Positions 8,375-18,788 are shown, counted from the first letter of the stretch. The stretch: DNA of 64,000 nucleotides from an uncultured Clostridia bacterium (GCA_910587735.1 CAJUNT010000009.1:52448-116447); one strand, 5' to 3'. Notes: a model not told the origin generated them from the sequence alone. Numbers and translations: made by a program.

Positions 8375-10486
8375 ATGTATAGAAGCTATACTATGGAATT
8401 AGCAGGCAGAACATTAACTGCTGAAATTGGTAGAGTTGCAGAACTTGCAAATGGTGCTGTATTACTTCGATATGGTGAAACAGTTGTATTAGTAACAGCA
8501 ACTGCATCTGAAAAACCAAGAGAAGGCATTGACTTTTTTCCATTAAGTATTGATTATGAAGAAAGATTATATTCTGTGGGAAAAATCCCAGGAGGATTTA
8601 TAAAAAGAGAAGGCAGACCATCAGAAAAAGCAATATTAACTTCAAGATGTATTGATAGACCTATGCGTCCTCTTTTCCCAAAAGATTATAGAAATGATGT
8701 TAGTATTGTAGCAACAGTTATGGCGGTTGACCAAGATTGTTCACCAGAAGTCACAGCAATGATAGGTGCAGCATTAGCTTTAAACATTTCTGATATTCCA
8801 TTTACAGACCCTGTTGGTTCTGTTAACATTGGTTATTGTGATGGAGAACTTGTTGTCAATCCTACAGCAGAACAAAAAGAAACAACATTGCTATCACTCA
8901 CAGTATCTTCTAAAAAAGATAAAGTGATGATGATAGAGGCAGGGGCTTATGAAATTCCGGATGATTTAATGATGAAAGCAATACGCCTTGCTCATGAAGA
9001 AAATGGTAAAATTGTAAAATGGATAGAAGAAATTGTTGAAAAAGAAGGAAAAGAAAAAGCACCTTATGAAGAACACGTGATACCAGAAAATGTTTATAAT
9101 ATGATAAAAGATTATATTACAGACGCTCGTATGGAAGAAGCAGTATATGCAGAAAAGAAACAAGACAGAGATGCTAAAATAAAAGCAATTACAGAAGAAG
9201 TTAATGAAAATTTAACAGAAAAATTAATAGAAGAAGTAGGAGAAGAAACAGATATTGTTACATTGATTGACGAAACAATATATAAATTTGAAAAAAATAC
9301 AGTAAGAAGAATGATATTAAGAGAGCATAAACGTCCTGATGGTAGAGGTATAGAAGAAATCAGACCACTTTCCGCAGAAGTAGATGTTTTGCCAAGAGTA
9401 CACGGCTCTGCATTGTTCTCAAGAGGACAAACACAAGCATTAACCGTTACGACATTAGGTGCGATTGCAGAAATGCAAAAATTAGATGGACTAGATGAAA
9501 CAGAAACACATAAAAGGTATATCCATCACTATAATTTCCCAGGATTTTCAGTAGGAGAGGCAAAATCATCAAGAGGACCAGGACGCCGAGAAATTGGACA
9601 TGGTGCTTTAGCAGAGAGGGCATTGCTTCCAGTAATACCAAGCGAAGAAGAATTCCCATATGCTATTAGACTGGTTTCTGATATATTAAGCTCAAATGGT
9701 TCTACATCTCAAGCAAGTATATGTGGCTCTACATTGTCACTTATGGCAGCAGGTGTGCCAATTAAACGTCCTGTAGCAGGTATATCTGTTGGACTTGTAA
9801 CAGGTGAAACAGATGACGATTTTATAGAAATTACAGATATTCAAGGATTAGAGGATTTCTTTGGAGATATGGATTTTAAAGTTGCAGGTACACACAAGGG
9901 TATTACAGCAATTCAAATGGATATGAAAATAAAAGGTTTGACATTTGAGATGATAGAGCAGGCATTTGCACAAACAGGCAGAGCAAGAGCATATATATTA
10001 GATGAAGTTATGGCGAAAGCGATTGCAGAGCCAAGAAAAGAACTTTCACCACACGCTCCAAAAATTGCATCTATGACTATTGATATAGAAAAAATTTCAG
10101 AAGTCATTGGAACAAGAGGAAAAGTCATTAAAAAGATTATAGAAGAATCTAATTGTGAAATTGATACAGAAGATGATGGCAGAATATTTATAAAAGGTAA
10201 AAACAAAGAAGATATTCAAAAAGCGATAGATATGATTTCTGGTATTGTTATGGAGCCAGAACCAGGAAAAACTTATAGAGGAACAGTAACAAGACTGATG
10301 GCATTTGGTGCTTTTGTTGAAATTGCACCAGGAAAAGAGGGACTTGTTCATATTTCAAAATTATCTCCTCAAAGAGTGGCAAAAGTAGAAGATGTTGTTA
10401 CAGTAGGGGATACAGTAAGAGTAAAATTATTGGAAATTGATAGCCAAGGAAGGCTGAACCTTTCTGTAAAAGACGCAGACAAATAA
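8375..10486 (+). CDS. pnp: Polyribonucleotide nucleotidyltransferase (PNPase)
   Basis: PNPase is a 3'-5' phosphorolytic exoribonuclease central to mRNA decay. The start at 8375 follows AAGGAGATTATT and yields 703 residues, the usual size. Domains in order: RNase PH-like 1 (about 1-140), alpha-helical linker, RNase PH-like 2 (about 300-520, with FSVGEAKSSRGPGRREIGHG), KH (about 550-610, IGTRGKVIKKII) and S1 (about 620-690, GAFVEIAPGKEGLVHIS). A long stem-loop in its leader may mediate autoregulation. Confidence 0.97.
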   Translation: MYRSYTMELAGRTLTAEIGRVAELANGAVLLRYGETVVLVTATASEKPREGIDFFPLSIDYEERLYSVGKIPGGFIKREGRPSEKAILTSRCIDRPMRPLFPKDYRNDVSIVATVMAVDQDCSPEVTAMIGAALALNISDIPFTDPVGSVNIGYCDGELVVNPTAEQKETTLLSLTVSSKKDKVMMIEAGAYEIPDDLMMKAIRLAHEENGKIVKWIEEIVEKEGKEKAPYEEHVIPENVYNMIKDYITDARMEEAVYAEKKQDRDAKIKAITEEVNENLTEKLIEEVGEETDIVTLIDETIYKFEKNTVRRMILREHKRPDGRGIEEIRPLSAEVDVLPRVHGSALFSRGQTQALTVTTLGAIAEMQKLDGLDETETHKRYIHHYNFPGFSVGEAKSSRGPGRREIGHGALAERALLPVIPSEEEFPYAIRLVSDILSSNGSTSQASICGSTLSLMAAGVPIKRPVAGISVGLVTGETDDDFIEITDIQGLEDFFGDMDFKVAGTHKGITAIQMDMKIKGLTFEMIEQAFAQTGRARAYILDEVMAKAIAEPRKELSPHAPKIASMTIDIEKISEVIGTRGKVIKKIIEESNCEIDTEDDGRIFIKGKNKEDIQKAIDMISGIVMEPEPGKTYRGTVTRLMAFGAFVEIAPGKEGLVHISKLSPQRVAKVEDVVTVGDTVRVKLLEIDSQGRLNLSVKDADK

Positions 10487-10519
10487 TAGCATAACAACAA
10501 TGGGGTTGTATACAAAAAA

Positions 10520-10536
10520 GACAGAAATATTCTGTC
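10520..10536 (+). terminator. Small hairpin after pnp
   Basis: GACAGA (10520-10525) pairs with TCTGTC (10531-10536) in a 5-nt loop hairpin. Flanking GGGGTTG and CAGCCC segments could extend the structure. There is no long T tract, so its role as a terminator is uncertain. Confidence 0.35.
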
Positions 10537-10622
10537 TATTGTTGCAGCCCTATTATTATGTATAAATATAAAAAAAATGCTTATGATAATAGTAATTTGT
10601 TTTGATAGGAGAATTATTTATT

Positions 10623-11885
10623 ATGGTGAATATAAAAAAATTGGACAATGGTGTTCGTGTGGTATTAGAAGAAATTGATTATGTAAGAAGTGTTTCTTTT
10701 GGTATATGGGTAAGAAACGGCTCTCGAAATGAAAAACCAGAATATAATGGTATGTCACATTTTATAGAGCATATGCTTTTTAAAGGAACAGAAAACAGAA
10801 CAGCAAAACAAATAGCAGAAGAAATGGACGCTGTGGGAGGGCAAATCAATGCCTACACTACAAAAGAATATACTTGCTATCATACACGTGTTTTGGACAA
10901 ACATTTTGATAGAGCATTAGATGTTATGAGTGATATGTTTTTACATTCTCGTTTTGCTCAAAAAGATATTGAAAAAGAAAGAAATGTCATTATTGAAGAA
11001 ATCAATATGTATGAAGATGCGCCAGAGGAATTAGTGCATGATACTTTGCAGGAGGCAATATGGCAGGAAAGTAGTTTAGGACAGCCTATATTAGGTACTG
11101 TGGAAAGTATTTCAAAATTTTGTACAGAGGATATGAAGGAATTTTTTGAAAATAGATATCATACAGAAAACACAGTAATATCAGTAGCAGGACATTTTGA
11201 TATAGAAGAAATGTATACAAAATTAAATAAAACATTGGGACAATGGAAAAGAAAAAGTGATTTTGTATATTATGATACCAAAACAATATATACACCCAAA
11301 ATAATTAAAAAAGAAAAAGACATTGAGCAAGTACATTTATGTATTGCTTTTCCAGCATTGGAGAGAGACCACACTCAAAAATATGCTTTAGCGGTGTTTA
11401 ATACTATATTTGGAGGTGGTATGAGTTCTCTTTTGTTCCAAAAAATAAGAGAAGAAAATGGATTAACATATACCATATATAGTTATACATCAGCATATGT
11501 GGATAGCGGTTTATTCGCTATTTATGGGGGTATGAATCCAAATCAAACAGAAAAAGTAATACAATTAATATTTGAAGAAATAAAAGCATTAAAACAAAAT
11601 AAATTTCCTCAAAAATTGATTGATGTAACAAAAGAACAAATTATAAGCAATTTTATTATAGGTAGAGAAAGTACAGTAAATTTGATGACATCTTCGGGTG
11701 CTTCTGTATTGTTAAGAGGATTTGTGCAAGATACAGAAGAAATATTGCAGCAAATTGAAAAAATAACAGCAGAAGATATACAAAATATTATAGAAAAAAT
11801 ATTTGTAAAGCAAAATATGAGTGTTTCAGTGGTAGGAAATATTAAAAATATAAATATAGAAAAGTCACTGGAAAATACTTTCTAA
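10623..11885 (+). CDS. M16-family zinc metallopeptidase (MlpA/YmxG-like)
   Basis: A 420-residue processing-protease homologue of the insulinase/mitochondrial processing peptidase family. The inverted zinc motif HFIEH is at residues 46-50 (H46, E49, H50), and the downstream acidic helix with IIEEINMYEDAPEE supplies the third ligand. The C-terminal half has the GLTYTIYS segment typical of the second, non-catalytic domain. The start at 10623 follows AGGAG. In Bacillus the mlpA homologue also lies just after pnp, supporting orthology. The natural substrate is unknown. Confidence 0.9.
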   Translation: MVNIKKLDNGVRVVLEEIDYVRSVSFGIWVRNGSRNEKPEYNGMSHFIEHMLFKGTENRTAKQIAEEMDAVGGQINAYTTKEYTCYHTRVLDKHFDRALDVMSDMFLHSRFAQKDIEKERNVIIEEINMYEDAPEELVHDTLQEAIWQESSLGQPILGTVESISKFCTEDMKEFFENRYHTENTVISVAGHFDIEEMYTKLNKTLGQWKRKSDFVYYDTKTIYTPKIIKKEKDIEQVHLCIAFPALERDHTQKYALAVFNTIFGGGMSSLLFQKIREENGLTYTIYSYTSAYVDSGLFAIYGGMNPNQTEKVIQLIFEEIKALKQNKFPQKLIDVTKEQIISNFIIGRESTVNLMTSSGASVLLRGFVQDTEEILQQIEKITAEDIQNIIEKIFVKQNMSVSVVGNIKNINIEKSLENTF

Positions 11886-11961
11886 TAAAAAATGATTAAT
11901 TGGGAAATGATAATGTTGCGGGAAACCGCTGTAATGATATATTTATAAGGAGGTTGTATCT

Positions 11962-12171
11962 ATGAAAAATATCAATTGGATAGTGTTAACATTAGTTATC
12001 ATAGGTGCATTAAATTGGGGACTCATAGGATTTTTTGGTTTTGATTTGGTAACATCTATATTTGGTGGTACATTTTTCTGGATTGCAAGGGTAATATTTG
12101 CCGCCGTAGGTATTGCTGGATTATATGCACTAACATTTTATAAAGGTGTATCATCATCAAGACAATCGTAA
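11962..12171 (+). CDS. DUF378 family small membrane protein (YuzA-like)
   Basis: A 69-residue protein with two hydrophobic segments (about residues 5-25 and 38-60) and the family signature INWIVLTLVIIGALNWGLIGFF. DUF378 proteins are short two-helix membrane proteins with no assigned activity. A strong AAGGAGG precedes the ATG. A GGGGCA/TGCCCC hairpin at 12187-12201 follows the gene. Confidence 0.85.
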   Translation: MKNINWIVLTLVIIGALNWGLIGFFGFDLVTSIFGGTFFWIARVIFAAVGIAGLYALTFYKGVSSSRQS

Positions 12172-12239
12172 TGATGATTTTATTTGGGGGCATATTGCCC
12201 CATATATGTTAAAAAGTTACATAATAGGAGTGAATAATA

Positions 12240-13073
12240 ATGAAATTTACAAAAATGGAAGGTTGCGGAAATGATTATATTTATATTAACTGTTTTGAAG
12301 AAACGGTTGATAATCCTCAACAATTAGCGATAATGATGAGTGAAAGACATTTTGGCGTAGGAGCAGACGGTATTGTTTTAATTATGCCTAGTGATAAAGC
12401 AGATTTCAGAATGAGAATGTTTAACGCTGATGGCTCAGAGGGAGAGATGTGTGGTAATGCCAGTAGATGTCTTGGAAAATTTGTATATGATAGAGGTCTA
12501 ACAAATAAAACTAGAATATCAATGAGTACATTAGCAGGTATAAAATATTTAGAACTGCATATTAAAAATGGTGTAGTAGATACCGTAACAGTAGATATGG
12601 GAGAACCTATATTTGAAGGTAGAAAAATACCAACTACATGTAATAAGCAATTTGTACAAAAAGAATTACTTCATTCAGAAGATAAAACATTTGAAATGAC
12701 TTGTGTTTCCATGGGCAATCCTCATGCTGTAACTTATGTAGAAAATACAGATAATTTCCCAGTGGAAAAGTACGGCAAACCATTAGAAGTACATGACTTT
12801 TTTCCAAATAAAACAAATGTAGAATTTGTGCAGGTAATAGACCGAAATCATTTAAAAATGAGAGTGTGGGAAAGAGGTAGCGGAGAAACAATGGCTTGTG
12901 GCACAGGAGCCTGTGGTGTAGTTGTTGCAACAGCAAAAAACGGCATTTGTGAGAGAGAAGTAGATGTAATGCTTTTGGGAGGGACATTACATATTAAATG
13001 GGACGAAAAAGATAATCATGTTTATATGACTGGAGAAGCAAGATTTTGTTTTGATGGACAATGGTTAAAATAA
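12240..13073 (+). CDS. dapF: Diaminopimelate epimerase
   Basis: DapF interconverts LL- and meso-diaminopimelate, for lysine and for peptidoglycan cross-links. The 277-residue protein shows both catalytic cysteine segments: NADGSEGEMCGNASRC (Cys near residue 74) and GSGETMACGTGACG (Cys near residue 220). A GGAG site precedes the ATG. The next gene encodes LL-diaminopimelate aminotransferase, which makes the substrate of DapF. Confidence 0.96.
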   Translation: MKFTKMEGCGNDYIYINCFEETVDNPQQLAIMMSERHFGVGADGIVLIMPSDKADFRMRMFNADGSEGEMCGNASRCLGKFVYDRGLTNKTRISMSTLAGIKYLELHIKNGVVDTVTVDMGEPIFEGRKIPTTCNKQFVQKELLHSEDKTFEMTCVSMGNPHAVTYVENTDNFPVEKYGKPLEVHDFFPNKTNVEFVQVIDRNHLKMRVWERGSGETMACGTGACGVVVATAKNGICEREVDVMLLGGTLHIKWDEKDNHVYMTGEARFCFDGQWLK

Positions 13074-13192
13074 TATTTGTATTATAACAACAATCAAAAT
13101 CATAGTATTTTGTAGATATATACAAATGATGATAGTTTTGTGAAATAGATTTTAAATGAGCAGAACTGTATAAAAAGAAGGAGGAATCTTTT

Positions 13193-14431
13193 ATGAAAGA
13201 AAATTATATTCAAAAATTGATTGCGGAAAGATTAGGAGGGAAAAAATTTGGAAAGGATACTGTAATATATAAATTTGAAAAAATCAAAAGAGCAAGACGC
13301 TTAGCAGAGGCGGAACATCCTGAAATGAAAATGATTGATTTAGGTGTAGGTGAGCCAGATGCTATGGCAGATGAAGGAGTCATCAGAACATTGGCAGAGC
13401 AAGCAGCAGTATGGGAAAATAGAGGATATACAGACAATGGCATACTAGAATTTCAGCAAGCAGCCGCAGAATATATGAAAAAGGTATATCAAGTAGAAGG
13501 AATTGACCCCGAAACAGAAATTTGTCACGCTATTGGTTCAAAACCTGCGCTTGCTATGATGGCACAATGCTTTATTAATGCAGGAGATATTACATTAATG
13601 ACAGTACCAGGATATCCTGTTATGGGCACTATGACAGAGTGGTTGGGCGGAGAAGTTTATAATATGCCATTAAAAGAGGAAAATGACTATTTGCCTGATT
13701 TAAAAGCAATACCAAAAGACATTGCAAAAAGAGCGAAACTACTTTATATCAATTATCCTAATAATCCAACAGGTGCTTTTGCAACAAAGAAATTTTTTAA
13801 AGAAGTCATTGCATTTGCGAGAAAGCATCATATATTAGTTGTACAAGATGCTGCATATGCTGCACTAACATTTGATGGTACAGAACCGCTCAGCATACTT
13901 TCAATAGAAGGTGCAAAAGATGTTTGTGTAGAAATTCATTCTTTAAGCAAAGCATTTAATATGACAGGCTGGAGAATGGCATTTGTAGTGGGAAATGCTC
14001 TTGCTGTAAAGGTTTTTGCAACTGTAAAAGATAATAATGATTCGGGACAATTTGCTGCAATACAGTTAGCAGGTAAATATGCTATGGAACATACAGAAAT
14101 TACAGAGCAAACAAATCAAAAATATTCCCGTAGACATGATATGCTTGTAGAAACATTAAACAGTTTAGGATTTCATGCAGTCAAACCAAAAGCATCATTT
14201 TATCTTTATGTGAAAGCACCAAAAGGCATAAAAGGCGGAGAACAATTTAAAACGGCAGAGGATTTTAGCCAATATTTAATAAGAGAAAAATGCATTTCAA
14301 CAGTGCCATGGGATGATGTAGAGCATTATATTAGAATGACAGTAACATTTTTAGCTTATGGAGAACAAGAGGAAAAAGAAGTGATGGAAGAAATCAAAAC
14401 AAGACTTTCTGATGTAGAATTTGAATTCTAA
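13193..14431 (+). CDS. dapL: LL-diaminopimelate aminotransferase (DapL)
   Basis: A 412-residue class I/II PLP-dependent aminotransferase. The opening (LGVGEPDAMADEGV), the SLSKAFNMTGWR segment with the PLP lysine, and the NYPNNPTG motif match the family. The adjacent dapF strongly suggests DapL, which converts tetrahydrodipicolinate directly to LL-diaminopimelate and bypasses acylated intermediates. A start ATG follows GAAGGAGGAATC. A general aspartate-type aminotransferase is the alternative, but the neighbour argues for DapL. Confidence 0.85.
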   Translation: MKENYIQKLIAERLGGKKFGKDTVIYKFEKIKRARRLAEAEHPEMKMIDLGVGEPDAMADEGVIRTLAEQAAVWENRGYTDNGILEFQQAAAEYMKKVYQVEGIDPETEICHAIGSKPALAMMAQCFINAGDITLMTVPGYPVMGTMTEWLGGEVYNMPLKEENDYLPDLKAIPKDIAKRAKLLYINYPNNPTGAFATKKFFKEVIAFARKHHILVVQDAAYAALTFDGTEPLSILSIEGAKDVCVEIHSLSKAFNMTGWRMAFVVGNALAVKVFATVKDNNDSGQFAAIQLAGKYAMEHTEITEQTNQKYSRRHDMLVETLNSLGFHAVKPKASFYLYVKAPKGIKGGEQFKTAEDFSQYLIREKCISTVPWDDVEHYIRMTVTFLAYGEQEEKEVMEEIKTRLSDVEFEF

Positions 14432-14475
14432 TCATGTTATAATATGCCATATGTTTGTACATTGAATATATCAAA

Positions 14476-14566
14476 GTGTGCCTTAATGATTGTAATATAA
14501 CATTGATATTTGTACTGTAATGCAATTAATATAGTAATATTTGTCATTTACATCAAATAGGCACAC
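14476..14566 (+). repeat. Spaced inverted repeat in the hflX leader
   Basis: GTGTGCCT (14476-14483) is repeated as AGGCACAC (14559-14566), enclosing about 75 nt. Inside lie imperfectly complementary TTGATATTTGTAC and GTACATTGAATATATCAA segments. The structure ends shortly before the hflX ribosome site. It may be a structured leader; no known riboswitch class was recognised. Confidence 0.35.
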
Positions 14567-14603
14567 CAAATTTTATATCATAAATATAGGAGTGAAAAAT
14601 AAT

Positions 14604-15875
14604 ATGGCAAAAGAAACACAATTTCATGTATCAGAGCAAACACCAGAAAGGGTAATATTAATAGGTATAGATTTAGATAATAATGAAACAGCAGAGGTTT
14701 GTTTAGATGAATTAGAAGAATTAGTGAAAACGGCTGGCGCTGTCAGCGTTGCAAAGGTAATACAAAAAAGAGAAAGAATACATTCAGGACATTATATAGG
14801 CAAGGGAAAATTAGAAGAAGTCAAAATGATGTTAAAAACATATGATGCTTCTGGTATTGTTTGCGATGATGAGCTTTCTCCTGCACAGATGAAAAATTTA
14901 GAGCAGATACTGCAAACAAAAATTATGGACAGAACAATGGTGATATTAGATATATTTGCCTCTCGTGCCATATCAAAAGAGGGTAAAATACAAGTAGAAC
15001 TTGCACAGCTAAAATATAGACTGTCAAGACTTTCTGGTATTGGTGCGTCTATGTCAAGACTTGGTGGCGGTATTGGCACAAGAGGACCAGGAGAAACGAA
15101 ATTAGAAACAAACAGACGTTATATTAAAGATAGAATTGGAGAATTAAATCAAGAATTAAAACAAATTGAAACACATAGACAACTTTTGAGAAATCAAAGA
15201 AGTAAAAAAAGCACACCACTTATATCATTAGTAGGATATACAAATGCTGGAAAATCAACACTAATCAATGCGCTGACAGATGCAGGAGTATTAGCAGAGG
15301 ATAAATTGTTTGCCACATTAGATACTACAACAAGAAAAGTAAAATTGCCAAATGGTACAGAAGTATTGCTAACAGATACTGTGGGATTTATACAAAAATT
15401 ACCTCATCATTTAATACAAGCATTTCGTGCCACATTAGAAGAATTAAATTTTGCAGATATATTAATTCATGTAGTAGATGCTTCTAATATAAACAGACAG
15501 CAGCAAATGGACGTGGTATACCAAACATTAAAAGGATTACATTGTGAAACCACTCCTGTTATTACAGTATTTAATAAGGTAGATAAAAATATTGAAACAC
15601 CTTTACCTATCGATATGATAGCAAGAGATAAAACTGCAATTTCTGCAAAAACAAAAAAAGGCTTAGATACTATGCTTGAAAAAATAGAAATATTATTAAA
15701 AAGTTTTCGCACGAATATAAAAGTATTTTTACCTTACACAGAGGGTAGTATATTAAATAGTATTCATGGAAAATGTGAAATTATAACAGAAGAACATAGA
15801 GCAGAAGGTGTTTATTTAGAAATATATGCAGAGCAGGAAATGGAAAATAGATTACAAAAATATATTGTGAAATAA
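14604..15875 (+). CDS. hflX: GTPase HflX
   Basis: HflX is a ribosome-associated GTPase that rescues or splits stalled ribosomes. The start at 14604 follows ATAGGAGTG and gives 423 residues; the open frame extends to 14541 without a ribosome site. The N-terminal HflX domain has SGHYIGKGKLEE and the Obg-HflX glycine segment GGGIGTRGPGETKLE. The G domain has GYTNAGKSTLIN, DTVGF and NKVDK. A spaced inverted repeat precedes it. Confidence 0.95.
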   Translation: MAKETQFHVSEQTPERVILIGIDLDNNETAEVCLDELEELVKTAGAVSVAKVIQKRERIHSGHYIGKGKLEEVKMMLKTYDASGIVCDDELSPAQMKNLEQILQTKIMDRTMVILDIFASRAISKEGKIQVELAQLKYRLSRLSGIGASMSRLGGGIGTRGPGETKLETNRRYIKDRIGELNQELKQIETHRQLLRNQRSKKSTPLISLVGYTNAGKSTLINALTDAGVLAEDKLFATLDTTTRKVKLPNGTEVLLTDTVGFIQKLPHHLIQAFRATLEELNFADILIHVVDASNINRQQQMDVVYQTLKGLHCETTPVITVFNKVDKNIETPLPIDMIARDKTAISAKTKKGLDTMLEKIEILLKSFRTNIKVFLPYTEGSILNSIHGKCEIITEEHRAEGVYLEIYAEQEMENRLQKYIVK

Positions 15876-15969
15876 TGTTTTATATTGTAGAATATTAATA
15901 GACAATAAACAGCATTTCATAATATATATTATGAACAACATTGATAGAAATAATAAATATAATAAAATT

Positions 15970-16048
15970 ACGACAATTTACAATGATATACGACAAAATA
16001 CAGCGCAAAATCATGTAATATGCTGTCGTATATTATCAAAATTGTTGT
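15970..16048 (+). repeat. Long imperfect inverted repeat upstream of a DUF6514-like gene
   Basis: The left arm at 15970-15995 and the right arm at 16024-16048 pair over about 25 positions with a few mismatches; the inner ATATACGACA/TGTCGTATAT part is perfect. The gap 15876-16147 holds no convincing gene. Either a transcript hairpin (for example an hflX terminator region without T tract) or a small mobile-repeat remnant would fit. Confidence 0.5.
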
Positions 16049-16147
16049 ATTTTGTACTATTTTGTAACAATATTTTACTGGTATTTTATGCAAAAGGTCT
16101 ATATAATATAGTTCAGAGCAAAAAAACAATATTTCAAGGAGGTCAAT

Positions 16148-16429
16148 ATGGAACGTATTTTGACTTTTTGCAAAAAAATGATTGATGAAACAGGTCAGGA
16201 ACATCTTCTGTATTATTGGCTGTTAAGAAAGCAAAAAAAAGGAACAGAAGATACCATTTATGGTATAGAAATTGCAAAATATAGAGAAGAACAGTTAATT
16301 GAAAAGGAACAAATAGAGAGTTTATCTACATCAGAAAGTCGTGTTGTGGAATTGATACAAAAAATGGCACGAGGAAATGTAACACCTATGACATTGCTTC
16401 CCCTCGCAGATGATTTTCTATCTGCATAA
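16148..16429 (+). CDS. Small protein, DUF6514-like
   Basis: A 93-residue protein following AAGGAGGTC. It has a YGIEIAKY segment near residue 40, a short acidic linker, and a C-terminal helix region ending VTPMTLLPLADDFLSA. This resembles the uncharacterised DUF6514 family of Clostridia (YGI segment early, DDFL at the end), a tentative match from memory. It stands alone, with its own terminator and a long inverted repeat upstream. Function unknown. Confidence 0.7.
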   Translation: MERILTFCKKMIDETGQEHLLYYWLLRKQKKGTEDTIYGIEIAKYREEQLIEKEQIESLSTSESRVVELIQKMARGNVTPMTLLPLADDFLSA

Positions 16430-16455
16430 AACACATACATACACACAGCAAAAAG

Positions 16456-16480
16456 CCACCTGTAAATAAGGTGGTTTTTT
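16456..16480 (+). terminator. Rho-independent terminator
   Basis: The stem CCACCT (16456-16461) / AGGTGG (16469-16474) is followed directly by six T. It ends the transcript of the DUF6514-like gene. Confidence 0.85.
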
Positions 16481-16518
16481 GTTGCTGAAAATAAAAAATA
16501 TAGTATTTTAACAAATTT

Positions 16519-16578
16519 TTGATATCTATAAAAAAATATCAATATAGTGTTGTATTTCTGTGCTAATATCTGTAAAAT
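16519..16578 (+). promoter_or_regulatory. Two candidate promoters in front of glutamine synthetase
   Basis: P1: TTGATA (16519-16524), 18-nt spacer, TATAGT (16543-16548). P2: TTGTAT (16550-16555), 17-nt spacer, TAAAAT (16573-16578). Both point to glnN. An imperfect TTGATAT/ATATCAA inverted repeat overlaps P1. Confidence 0.5.
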
Positions 16579-16639
16579 AGATAAAATAATATACATATAT
16601 TTGTAATAGCAAAATCGAAAACAAGGAAGGATGGAACAT

Positions 16640-18745
16640 ATGCAGCAAAAAATTTCTATTGTAGAGCTTTATGGTACAAATGTATTTAATGATGCGCAAA
16701 TGAGAGAACATTTACCCAAAAAAATTTATACAGAATTACAGCATACCATTGAAGAAGGAGCAGAATTAAATGCTTCCGTAGCAGAAGTCGTTGCAAATGC
16801 CATGAAAGATTGGGCAATGGAAAGAGGAGCGACCCATTTTACACATTGGTTTCAACCTATGACAGGCATTACAGCAGAAAAGCATGATTCTTTTTTAACT
16901 GTAAATAATGGAAAAGCAATTACAGAATTTTCAGGAAAGGAATTAATAAAAGGGGAATCAGATGCATCTTCTTTCCCTTCTGGCGGACTGCGTGCTACAT
17001 TTGAGGCAAGAGGCTATACAGCATGGGATTGTACTTCTCCTGCATTTTTAAGAGAAGATTCTGCTGGTGTAACACTTTGTATTCCTACGGCATTTTGTTC
17101 TTATACAGGTGAGGCACTGGACAAAAAAACACCTTTACTCCGTTCTGTTGAGGCTATCAATAAGCAAGCATTAAGAATACTCCGTCTTTTTGGCAACACA
17201 ACATCTAAAAAAATCAATATATATGCTGGAGCAGAACAGGAATATTTTTTAATAGACAGAGAATTATATAAACAAAGAAAAGATTTAATATTTACAGGCA
17301 GAACATTGTTTGGTGCAGCACCTCCAAAGGGACAGGAATTAGATGACCATTATTTTGGAAGCATTAAAGAAAGAATAGCAAAATTTATGAAGGAATTGAA
17401 TGTAGAATTATGGAAAATGGGTGTTTCAGCAAAAACACAACATAATGAAGTTGCGCCAGCACAACACGAACTTGCCTTAATATATGATACTTGTAATATT
17501 GCTACTGATCACAATCAGCTTGTTATGAAATCTATGAAAAGAATTGCAAGTCATCATGGGCTTGCTTGTTTACTTCATGAAAAACCATTTGCGGGAGTAA
17601 ACGGCAGTGGAAAACATAACAACTGGTCTATGGGTACAGATGATGGACAAAATTTATTAGACCCAGGTAAAACACCTCATGAAAATGCACAATTTTTATT
17701 GTTTTTGGTAGCAGTAATTAAAGCAGTGGATTTACACGCGGCATTGATTCGCCATTCTGCATCTAATCCAGGAAATGACCACAGATTAGGAGCAGGAGAA
17801 GCACCTCCAGCAATCGTTTCTATATTTTTAGGTGACCAGTTGACGGATATTTTTGAACAAATAGAACATGGAGAAGCAACTTCAAGCATACAGGGAGGCA
17901 AAATGAAGGTAGGTGTTAATACATTACCTACACTGAAAAAAGATGCTACGGATAGAAATAGAACATCTCCATTTGCTTTTACAGGAAATAAGTTTGAATT
18001 CCGTATGGTACCATCTTCAGGTTCTATTTCTGGACCAAATTTTATATTAAATACAGTAGTAGCAGATGTTTTAAAAGAATTTGCGGACGAATTGGAAAAA
18101 GCAGAAGACTTTACCACAGCAGTACACGAACTAATTCATAAAACATATGTAGAACACAAAAGAGTCATATTTAATGGTAACGGATATTCTGAAGAATGGA
18201 TTGAAGAGGCAGAAAAAAGAGGACTACCTAATTTACCTACCATGGTAGATGCTATACCAGCATTAACATATGATAAAACAATAGAAACATTTGAACGTCA
18301 TAAAGTATTAAACTTTGCTGAATTGCAGTCCAGGGCAGAAATTCATTATGAATCCTATATCAAACAAATTAATATTGAGGCAAAAACAATGATTGATATT
18401 GCATCAAAACAGATATTACCTGCAGTTGTAAAATACAAGAGCAGTGTAGCAAGTTCTTTAAGTAGTATAAAAGAAGTTGGAGGAGATACCAGCGTAGAGC
18501 AAGAATTGCTAAACAATATTACAGAAAATGTAAAATTGTTTTATCAAAATTTAAAAATATTAGAACAAGAAACAGAAAAAGCACATCATTTACAATGCTC
18601 CAATCAAGAACAGGCATTGTTTTATCGCAATCATGTAGCAAAAGCTATGGAAGAATTAAGAAAGCCTGCTGATGAGTTGGAAATGCTTGTAGATGAAGAT
18701 ATATGGCCATTCCCAACATATGGAGAATTGTTATTCAACATATAA
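16640..18745 (+). CDS. glnN: Glutamine synthetase type III
   Basis: GSIII ligates ammonia to glutamate at the cost of ATP. The 701-residue length separates it from GSI (about 450) and GSII. It has the GSIII N-terminal region with [20 protein letters not shown], and the catalytic-barrel segments [11 protein letters not shown] and [14 protein letters not shown]. The ATG at 16640 lies 9 nt after AAGGAAGG; an in-frame ATG at 16631 abuts that site and is less likely. It is monocistronic, with its own promoters and terminator. Type III enzymes are common in Bacteroides and gut Clostridia. Confidence 0.96.
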   Translation: MQQKISIVELYGTNVFNDAQMREHLPKKIYTELQHTIEEGAELNASVAEVVANAMKDWAMERGATHFTHWFQPMTGITAEKHDSFLTVNNGKAITEFSGKELIKGESDASSFPSGGLRATFEARGYTAWDCTSPAFLREDSAGVTLCIPTAFCSYTGEALDKKTPLLRSVEAINKQALRILRLFGNTTSKKINIYAGAEQEYFLIDRELYKQRKDLIFTGRTLFGAAPPKGQELDDHYFGSIKERIAKFMKELNVELWKMGVSAKTQHNEVAPAQHELALIYDTCNIATDHNQLVMKSMKRIASHHGLACLLHEKPFAGVNGSGKHNNWSMGTDDGQNLLDPGKTPHENAQFLLFLVAVIKAVDLHAALIRHSASNPGNDHRLGAGEAPPAIVSIFLGDQLTDIFEQIEHGEATSSIQGGKMKVGVNTLPTLKKDATDRNRTSPFAFTGNKFEFRMVPSSGSISGPNFILNTVVADVLKEFADELEKAEDFTTAVHELIHKTYVEHKRVIFNGNGYSEEWIEEAEKRGLPNLPTMVDAIPALTYDKTIETFERHKVLNFAELQSRAEIHYESYIKQINIEAKTMIDIASKQILPAVVKYKSSVASSLSSIKEVGGDTSVEQELLNNITENVKLFYQNLKILEQETEKAHHLQCSNQEQALFYRNHVAKAMEELRKPADELEMLVDEDIWPFPTYGELLFNI

Positions 18746-18753
18746 ATAGTTTA

Positions 18754-18788
18754 TACCCACAAATTGATAATGATTTGTGGGTATTTTT
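18754..18788 (+). terminator. Terminator of glutamine synthetase gene
   Basis: An 11-bp perfect stem (18754-18764 with 18773-18783) and an 8-nt loop are followed by five T. Confidence 0.88.

Noticed and set aside
15931..16185. An 84-residue plus-strand frame in the gap after hflX
   Set aside because: It has no ribosome site, overlaps the next gene, and its sequence is a product of the inverted repeat.
17677..18117. A 146-residue minus-strand frame inside glutamine synthetase
   Set aside because: It is antisense to well-conserved GSIII sequence and lacks any ribosome site.
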